The notes beneath the pieces are model-generated. The model saw nothing but the letters and a program-made list of their open reading frames with translations, did not search any database and had not been told where the DNA came from. From an uncultured Nitrosospira sp. (GTDB taxonomy: Bacteria; Nitrospirota; Nitrospiria; Nitrospirales; Nitrospiraceae), in contig CAADGK010000056.1 of the NCBI GenBank assembly GCA_900696515.1, forward strand, positions 124,001-188,000: a stretch of 64,000 bases of DNA, in the 5' to 3' direction. Both the position numbers and the translations under genes were made by a program. This document shows, piece after piece, positions 58,422-64,000 of this stretch (position 1 is its first letter; every line of letters begins with the position of its first letter).

Positions 58422-60443
58422 TTACAGAGTCGGTGTGCAAGGGGTGATGGCGGTGCCTGCGAACGGGCTCCGCTGTGCGGCCGTCAGCTGGCCACAGAAG
58501 CTATTGGCTCCTTCACCGGAGGGTAACTTCTGCACCCATCCATTATAGACATTGGGCACAGGCAGGAGTCCTTGTCCACCCATGCCTTTGTTGCCGTTGA
58601 TTGTGTCATCGCTCGGTGCGGCGTCGTCAGCCAACACCACCCAGCCGGCAACCACGGCGTCGTCGACGTTGCCGTCGTTGTTTGGATCGTAATCCAAGAC
58701 GATCAACCGGTTGGAGAACTTGCTGGTGACATAGGCATAGTATCCGCCACCCTTCTTGGCACCAAAGTTCACCCCGTGACAACCCGGATCGCAGGCGATG
58801 CTCTTGACGAGCGCGCCTTTCCCGCCATCCGCAGCGGTATCGATGATGGTGATCGTCGCGGTCAAGGTGTTTCCGGTGATCACGAATTTCCCATCCGGGC
58901 TGACCGGTGTCTGGATCGGTAGCCCGCCGATCGCTCCGTTTCCTCCAACGCTGCCCGAAACCGGGTCATAGTTTTGAAGCAAGCTGATGTCATTGATCTT
59001 ATTCCCGGTTGCCATGTCGATGACGGAAATACTGTGGCCCAAATAGTTGGACACATAGTACTTCGTCGAGTCCGGGTTGATGCCCGAGGCGATCGGCAGG
59101 GTGCCGGTGGCAGGCTTGGACTTGATCTTGTCCGTGATGAAGTCCCAGAACGTGGAGTCATTCGTATTGGAGTTCGGGGTCACCATCGTTTCTCCGTCAT
59201 GACCCATCCAATGGGCATGCGGCTGTGCCTGCTTTTCTCCCGCGCCTTGCACCTTGATCTTGCGGTTGATGGACAGGGTGCCATCGTCGGCCTTATTCAG
59301 TTCAACCACCACATCTTCCCCGTTCATTCCGACGTGGACCTGTTCTTTCCTGGTCGCATTCCCCACCCTGGTCATCACGTGGGCGGGATCATTGCCGAGT
59401 TCGATCTCTTGCAAGAGAGCGCCGTCCTCGCGATTATGGACGTACAAACTCTTGCCGTGCCACTCGGTGTTGTAGATCTGCTTCTGGTCTTCGCTGGCCC
59501 AGAGGTTGTGGGCGTTGTTCATTTTCTTGTCCGGCAGCGCGATCTTGCGCTTCACAGTCCATTTGTCGGACCCTTCCACATCGACCACGGTCACCGTGCT
59601 CGGGTAGGCTCCTGTTTTGCCGGCGGTCTCCTCATACTGCGTATCGACCCATACCTCGCCGATTCCGTCGACGGCGGGATTCTTAACGGCCGGGATGGTT
59701 TCGCCATCAAATGCGCCTTGAAGTGCCGCATTGAGGTCGGGAACCACGGCGCCGCCCGTCACGCGGACCGGAACGGCCGGATAGACGGGTTGATACTTTT
59801 CGCCGACCTTGGTGTAGTCCTTCCAGTTCGTTGGGCTCGTGACCACGAAAAATGCGCGCAATAATCTCAATCCAAGGTTTGAGTTGCTGGGAAATGCCTT
59901 CGTGGCATCCGCCGCTTGTCTTACGTCGGCGGTATGGGTCACGCCAAAGAGATGGAGTTTTTCCCCGATATCCAGCCCTTCGGTGTTCGAATCATCGACG
60001 ACCACACCGGCCAACATGTAGGGATGCAGCTTGCACACGAATACATAAAGGCCCGGAGCCTTCAAGGTGACCTCATGATCGTCCTTGTTGGCCTTGTCTT
60101 GATCGATACGCTCCGCAGCGGTTGCTGCGTCTGGCCAAATCAGGCTGGTAACGGTGTGGAAACTCTCCACACGAGACGGACCATTTGCCCCGCCTGGGCC
60201 ATGCATTGACTTGGTTTGTAGAAATGCCACCTTCTCACCCGGCTTGATGATGGCCAACGATTGCGTGCCGGCCACCGGAGTGCCGGTGTCGAACCAGTGA
60301 CCCGCTTCGTCCGTCACGTCAAAGGTGACGGCAGCGGGGGTGGGTGCGGGCCCTGCTACAGGCGGCGCGGGATCGTCGCCTGTACAGCCAGCTACTCCCG
60401 CCGCAAGGCAAAGAGCAGCTCCTAAACTAAAATACCTCTTCAT
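58422..60443 (-). CDS. Cupredoxin / beta-propeller lipoprotein
   Basis: 673 aa with AAGGAGG ribosome-binding site before ATG at 60443. Lipobox AGC (C20). The N-terminal cupredoxin-like domain (about 38-150) has a complete type-1 copper set: H96 in SFHTVTS, then C137-x2-H140-x2-M143 in FVCKLHPYM. A YVTN-type beta-propeller follows (about 260-640: SGINPDSTKYYVSNYLGHSISVIDMATG). The order resembles an inverted nitrous-oxide-reductase-like domain set, but no CuA or CuZ sites are seen. Likely an outer or periplasmic electron-transfer or sensor lipoprotein. Confidence 0.8.
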   Translation of the reverse strand: MKRYFSLGAALCLAAGVAGCTGDDPAPPVAGPAPTPAAVTFDVTDEAGHWFDTGTPVAGTQSLAIIKPGEKVAFLQTKSMHGPGGANGPSRVESFHTVTSLIWPDAATAAERIDQDKANKDDHEVTLKAPGLYVFVCKLHPYMLAGVVVDDSNTEGLDIGEKLHLFGVTHTADVRQAADATKAFPSNSNLGLRLLRAFFVVTSPTNWKDYTKVGEKYQPVYPAVPVRVTGGAVVPDLNAALQGAFDGETIPAVKNPAVDGIGEVWVDTQYEETAGKTGAYPSTVTVVDVEGSDKWTVKRKIALPDKKMNNAHNLWASEDQKQIYNTEWHGKSLYVHNREDGALLQEIELGNDPAHVMTRVGNATRKEQVHVGMNGEDVVVELNKADDGTLSINRKIKVQGAGEKQAQPHAHWMGHDGETMVTPNSNTNDSTFWDFITDKIKSKPATGTLPIASGINPDSTKYYVSNYLGHSISVIDMATGNKINDISLLQNYDPVSGSVGGNGAIGGLPIQTPVSPDGKFVITGNTLTATITIIDTAADGGKGALVKSIACDPGCHGVNFGAKKGGGYYAYVTSKFSNRLIVLDYDPNNDGNVDDAVVAGWVVLADDAAPSDDTINGNKGMGGQGLLPVPNVYNGWVQKLPSGEGANSFCGQLTAAQRSPFAGTAITPCTPTL

Positions 60444-61020
60444 CGAAGCCTCCTTTTGAGTGAACCATTAATGATAATGCTGATGCGAGAAACTTGGCTG
60501 GACAAACTGCAATGGCAGAAGAACCCGCAGTGTCAAACCACTATGAAACATGGAGAGAGTAATACCTGTAATTTAACAATGTCAACCGTTAGGTATGTGA
60601 ACCATCGAGACTGGCAGCCATGGTGTCGACTGACCGCTGACGCTGAATCCATCCTGTTGTCTGATTGGGAGATTACATCCAGGTGTACAGCAATCAGTAT
60701 GCCAACGCGAGCGCTGCCTGGTGTGAATAGAGTCTGTTGAAAATCAGTGCGTTCCATCGCGCCTCTAGGTGATAAAGTGAACTGTATCTAATTAGATTCT
60801 GAATCCAATTGGATACAGCTCACACTCGCTGTTTCAGAAGGAATCGTTGGTGCCTTTCATATCTATTAGGAGTCCACCAGCGTTGCGAGTCCTGTTGCTA
60901 TCTCAACGCTCGATGGTGCGTCTACGGGGTCGTGTTTTCCTGTTTCATCCAAGAAACCGACATGTGCGGAAAGCAGACCCCGTCTTGTGCTCTGTTTCGT
61001 CTTTCGGCATCGACGGCTTC
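60444..61020. other. Intergenic region with GTATC dyad
   Basis: About 580 bases, AT-rich near 60560-60600. At 60782-60788/60812-60818 ctgtatc and gatacag flank a 12-bp palindrome atccaattggat. A TTGACA-like -35 for the lipoprotein gene occurs on the minus strand near 60575-60590. No gene recognised. Confidence 0.4.
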
Positions 61021-61242
61021 CTATGCCGCCACGGCCGGTCGAGCCGTCTTTTTCACCAAATGTCTCGTGAGCCGATTGGCTCGCTGGGCCCGCTGGGTCG
61101 TACGGTGAAAGTGGATCAACGGGTCCGCGACGTTCCCGCAGGCCAGGCATCGAAAAGCCTGCATCCACATCGGCAGATAACTTTCCTTCATATCCAGGAA
61201 ATGGTCCACAATCATCAGGCCATTGCATTTCGTGCAAGTCAT
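61021..61242 (-). CDS. Small zinc-ribbon protein
   Basis: 73 aa from ATG at 61242 with AGGAGGG upstream. Four Cys: C3, C6 in MTCTKCNGLM and C32, C35 in FRCLACGNVAD. The C-terminus is basic (RAQRANRLTRHLVKK). A longer in-frame start to 61638 lacks coding character. Function unknown; possibly a nucleic-acid-binding regulator. Confidence 0.7.
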   Translation of the reverse strand: MTCTKCNGLMIVDHFLDMKESYLPMWMQAFRCLACGNVADPLIHFHRTTQRAQRANRLTRHLVKKTARPAVAA

Positions 61243-61616
61243 GGGATTCCCTCCTTCTGTGATTGGCCGAGTACGGCTGATCGCGCTTACTATGTAGTAA
61301 GCCGTATACGCAATGACGATGCCAGGATGAAGTGGGTGTTGCTGTGGAGGCGCAACGGCGCGCTGGCCCTGAATCAGCGCGATGATTTTCGTGTGTCGTT
61401 CGAGCTGCTCTCTGGCTTTATGGTGTTGCATCGTATCTCTCTTGATACAGCAGGGGTGACAAAACGATACAACGTACGGGGAGGGCGGGGATGGTCGGTG
61501 ATGTGACAGGATGCGAACGGTTGCATAGTGGTTCTGTCTCGCAGCTAAACAGTCAGCCGGTTGATATGGCTCTCCGTTGACAAAGATCCGATGCACCGCC
61601 GAGAATCCTGTCCGGT

Positions 61617-62861
61617 ATGACAGACAAAGGACTCCCAACCGTTCCCCAATCGGTCGTCGTGCCGGCGGAAGAGGAAGATGAGCCGACGTTCCCTCGGTAC
61701 GACGGGCCCGCTTTCTTGTCTTACGGGTTCAGACCCTTCTTTTTAGGCGCGGCGGTCTTCGCCGGTTTGTTGATTCTTGTCTGGGTTGCCGTCTTCGCAG
61801 GCCTGGTACGGGGGGAGTTTCTCTATCCTGCTCGCGAGTGGCATGTGCATGAAATGCTGTTCGGGTATCTGCCGGCGTTGATCGCCGGATTCCTGCTGAC
61901 GGCCATGCCCAACTGGACGGACCGAATACCTCTGAGAGGCGTTCCGCTGCTGCTGCTGTTTCTGCTGTGGCTGGCCGGGCGGCTGCTCGTCGCTGTGCCG
62001 GTGGCTGGCGGTCTAACGACTGCAGGTGTTGACGGAGCCTTCTTGGTTATCTTGGCCGCCTATATTTGGCGGGAGGTCATTGCCGCTCGCAGCTGGGATC
62101 GTGCGCCGATCGGTGTGTTGGTCAGTTTTTTTGCCGGCGCGAACATTCTCTTTCACCTGTCCGCGTTGCAGGGCAGGCCGACGGACTTTCCCGAGCGTCT
62201 GGCGCTCTCCGTCATGACGTTGATGCTGACCGTGATCGGCGGGCGTCTCACTCCTACGTTTACTCGTGAGTTCTTCATCAATGAGAAGATCCCTCGGCCG
62301 CCGGAAGTCTTTTCTCGTGTGGATCGTGTCGCAATCGTCCTGGTTCTGCTAGCTGCGATCGGCTGGATCGCTCAACCGGAGAGTCAGTCGACGGGCGTGA
62401 TGCTAATCGTGAGCGGCGTCGCGAGTCTGGTGCGTCTCATGCGCTGGAAAGGCTGGCTGACATGGCGGGAACCGCTCGTGCTGATTCTGCATGTTGGATA
62501 TGGATGGGTCGGCCTGTTTCTGTTGGCTCTTGGTGGATCGATACTTGAATTTTGGCCGTCTACCGCGAATGCCGTGCATGTCCTCACCAGTGGGGCAATG
62601 GGGACAATGACGTTGGCGGTCATGACCCGTGCAAGTCTCGGCCACACGGGCAGACCGCGGCATGCCGACCAGCTCACTGTGGCGATGTATCTGCTGGTCA
62701 ACGCGGGGGCATTGTTACGCATCTTCGCTCCGAACGCCGAGACCCCCACGGTTCTGACCCATGCGATACTTGGGCTATCCGCACTTGGCTGGAGCGGAGC
62801 CTATCTCCTCTTTGCCGTTCACTATGGACCATACCTGGTCCGCCCGAGCCTCGATGAGTAG
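61617..62861 (+). CDS. nnrS: NnrS family membrane protein
   Basis: 414 aa with about twelve transmembrane helices. NnrS signatures include FLSYGFRPFFLGAAVFA, the haem- or copper-binding HVHEMLFGYL, and NWTDRIPLRG. Family members are tied to nitric oxide and nitrosative stress handling. Neighbours are the copper-linked genes. Confidence 0.9.
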   Translation: MTDKGLPTVPQSVVVPAEEEDEPTFPRYDGPAFLSYGFRPFFLGAAVFAGLLILVWVAVFAGLVRGEFLYPAREWHVHEMLFGYLPALIAGFLLTAMPNWTDRIPLRGVPLLLLFLLWLAGRLLVAVPVAGGLTTAGVDGAFLVILAAYIWREVIAARSWDRAPIGVLVSFFAGANILFHLSALQGRPTDFPERLALSVMTLMLTVIGGRLTPTFTREFFINEKIPRPPEVFSRVDRVAIVLVLLAAIGWIAQPESQSTGVMLIVSGVASLVRLMRWKGWLTWREPLVLILHVGYGWVGLFLLALGGSILEFWPSTANAVHVLTSGAMGTMTLAVMTRASLGHTGRPRHADQLTVAMYLLVNAGALLRIFAPNAETPTVLTHAILGLSALGWSGAYLLFAVHYGPYLVRPSLDE

Positions 62862-62976
62862 CGCCTGCAGGGGAAAGCAAATTGGTGGTCCTCGGCTAGG
62901 GTGTTGCAATCAGAATCTGGATCTCCGCGCTGGCACGACGGCTTGAGTGTGATCCGGTGAAGGTCGGAGAGCCTGC

Positions 62977-63654
62977 TTATGATGGCACGTGGCAGCGTAC
63001 GAAATTCAAAAGATGCCCCCGTTGGGATGGCTTGAGCGGTTCGCCGCATTCAAGATGCATTTCCGTACAGCCATAGCCTTGTGAGGTGAGCTTGGCGCTT
63101 ATCTCGCCGCATCGGTTTCGGCCAGGATCGGCGATGAGTATTTGGCAGGTGGGTTTGGCATGCCCGGCCAGAAAGCCTGCAAGCAGGGTAGGATGATTGC
63201 GTTCGTACAATACGTCGCTGCCGATAATGAGATCGAATCGGCCCAGTTCAAGGGTAGGTTCCAGCCATGGGGCATTGAAGAAGGGAATGGGCGCGAGCCC
63301 GTTGAGATCTGTGTTTTGGCGGAGGAACTCTTCGGCCAGAGGGTGGTAGTCGCAGGCAGTGATATTGGCACCGCGCTGTTGCAGGACGAGGCTGGGGAGG
63401 CCGATCCCACACCCGACTTCGAGAATCTGTTTGCCCGTGATGGGAAACCGGCTCATCTCTTCGGCGAGTGCGAGCCCGGCTGGCCACACGACACCAAAGA
63501 GAGGCCAAGAGGCGGAGGAGATTCCGATCCGCTCGGCACACCCGTCAGGGTCGGAGAACTGCCGTCGATCGCGAAGGGTCCGAATCTGATAGGACACCGT
63601 CCCGATCTGATAGCGGGTCGTCTCGATCTCGTACCCTTGTATAGGCACATCCAC
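62977..63654 (-). CDS. SAM-dependent methyltransferase (METTL21/PF10294-like)
   Basis: 225 aa. The SAM motif LEVGCGIGLPSLVLQQRGA (about 78-96) and FDLIIGSDVLYERN are typical of the lysine-methyltransferase-like family. The Trp-Pro block FGVVWPAGLALAEEM precedes motif I. Substrate unknown; possibly a protein lysine. Confidence 0.78.
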   Translation of the reverse strand: MDVPIQGYEIETTRYQIGTVSYQIRTLRDRRQFSDPDGCAERIGISSASWPLFGVVWPAGLALAEEMSRFPITGKQILEVGCGIGLPSLVLQQRGANITACDYHPLAEEFLRQNTDLNGLAPIPFFNAPWLEPTLELGRFDLIIGSDVLYERNHPTLLAGFLAGHAKPTCQILIADPGRNRCGEISAKLTSQGYGCTEMHLECGEPLKPSQRGHLLNFVRCHVPS

Positions 63655-63782
63655 GTAGGATCCAGCATAACCTCTTCCAGGGGAGGAGGCTACGGATTTT
63701 GTGACTCGCCTCTGAGCAGTAGCTGTTTGAAGAGCTCCTGGTATCCTCTTGACCGGTGCGGTATGATGGCTATATTGGTAAA

Positions 63783-63880
63783 AAGTGAAGGGTGAAAAGT
63801 AAAAGGTTAGAGTTAGGAAGTGCCAAAGGAGATCAGGCCTTTCACTTTTACCTCTTACCTTTCACGTCTAACTTTTCACG
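63783..63880. repeat. TTTCACG-type imperfect inverted repeat before ssrA
   Basis: Left arm aagtgaagggtgaaaagtaa (63783 on), right arm with cctttcactttta and ttcacgtctaacttttcacg. The sequence belongs to the same low-complexity repeat class as 26285 and 31048. Confidence 0.5.
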
Positions 63881-63892
63881 TAATGAACGAAA

Positions 63893-64000
63893 GGGGGCGA
63901 CCGGTTTCGACGGGGATACTGAGGTCACTGTCGCATGTCGAGCTCTCGGGAACTCGTAAAAGTCCGAGAAAACGCAACTGCCAATCAAGAACTGGCACTC
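63893..64000 (+). ncRNA. ssrA: tmRNA (3' part outside window)
   Basis: Starts with GGGGGCGACCGGTTTCGACGGGG, the universal tmRNA 5' end. The resume codon GCA is at 63974-63976 and the visible tag frame reads A-T-A-N-Q-E-L-A-L to the window edge. The remainder and 3' end are outside the window. Confidence 0.93.

Overview
The window is about 64 kb of a bacterial chromosome with GC-rich, densely packed genes. I read it as Nitrospira-like (phylum Nitrospirota). The reasons are the gene content (multicopper oxidase next to a cupredoxin/beta-propeller lipoprotein, NnrS, an arsM-arsR-arsS cluster, paired M16 peptidases) and intergenic repeats of the TTTCACG and 'cggatcagatga' kind. That assignment is inference from recalled gene content, not from a database search.

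Layout. 1-12.3 kb is core genome: engB (partial), two periplasmic PpiC/SurA chaperones, mfd and rfaE2, a large hybrid histidine kinase, a SprT-like protein, a conserved protein resembling deoxyhypusine synthase, and gmhA. 12.3-18.9 kb is an accessory island. It holds a truncated ATPase/HTH gene, an orphan TIGR02710-type CARF protein followed by a second copy of only its tail, a PemK/MazF-type toxin-antitoxin pair, and a visibly AT-richer nuclease cluster (EEP nuclease, Mrr, GIY-YIG). 18.9-29.6 kb mixes housekeeping genes (YbgC thioesterase, hemL) with envelope proteins (a 21-residue-repeat coiled-coil OmpA protein, small secreted proteins), a DUF2442 protein, an SNase-like nuclease and a secreted barnase-like RNase overlapping a barstar-like inhibitor. 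29.6-36.2 kb is a tight plus-strand run: secreted protein, phosphoglycolate-phosphatase-like HAD, catalytic and non-catalytic M16 peptidases, an HTH/metallo-beta-lactamase fusion and a site-2 protease.

36.2-37.4 kb is a graveyard of toxin-antitoxin genes: an intact DUF433 antitoxin, a DUF5615 toxin with two nonsense codons, hicB with an early stop and hicA frameshifted. 37.4-48 kb holds a zinc-ribbon/HEAGH membrane protein, an outer-membrane barrel, a lipoprotein, an M20 peptidase, cutA, an M23 peptidase, fhs and hflKC. 48-51.8 kb is an arsenic operon (arsM, arsR, arsS, PiT transporter). 52-54 kb has small HicB-like genes and a helical-repeat protein. 53.9-63.7 kb has a Tat-exported multicopper oxidase, recQ, the cupredoxin/propeller lipoprotein, a small zinc-ribbon protein, NnrS and a methyltransferase. 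The window ends inside ssrA (tmRNA), with nine codons of the tag frame visible.

The best leads beyond annotation are: a three-copy MITE-like repeat whose best copy has perfect 14-bp terminal inverted repeats and which sits against stop codons; an in-frame palindromic insert in a receiver domain of the hybrid kinase; the orphan CARF gene with its duplicated tail; the broken toxin-antitoxin cluster; and the copper/NO-linked lipoprotein locus. I found no CRISPR array, tRNA, rRNA or intact transposase.
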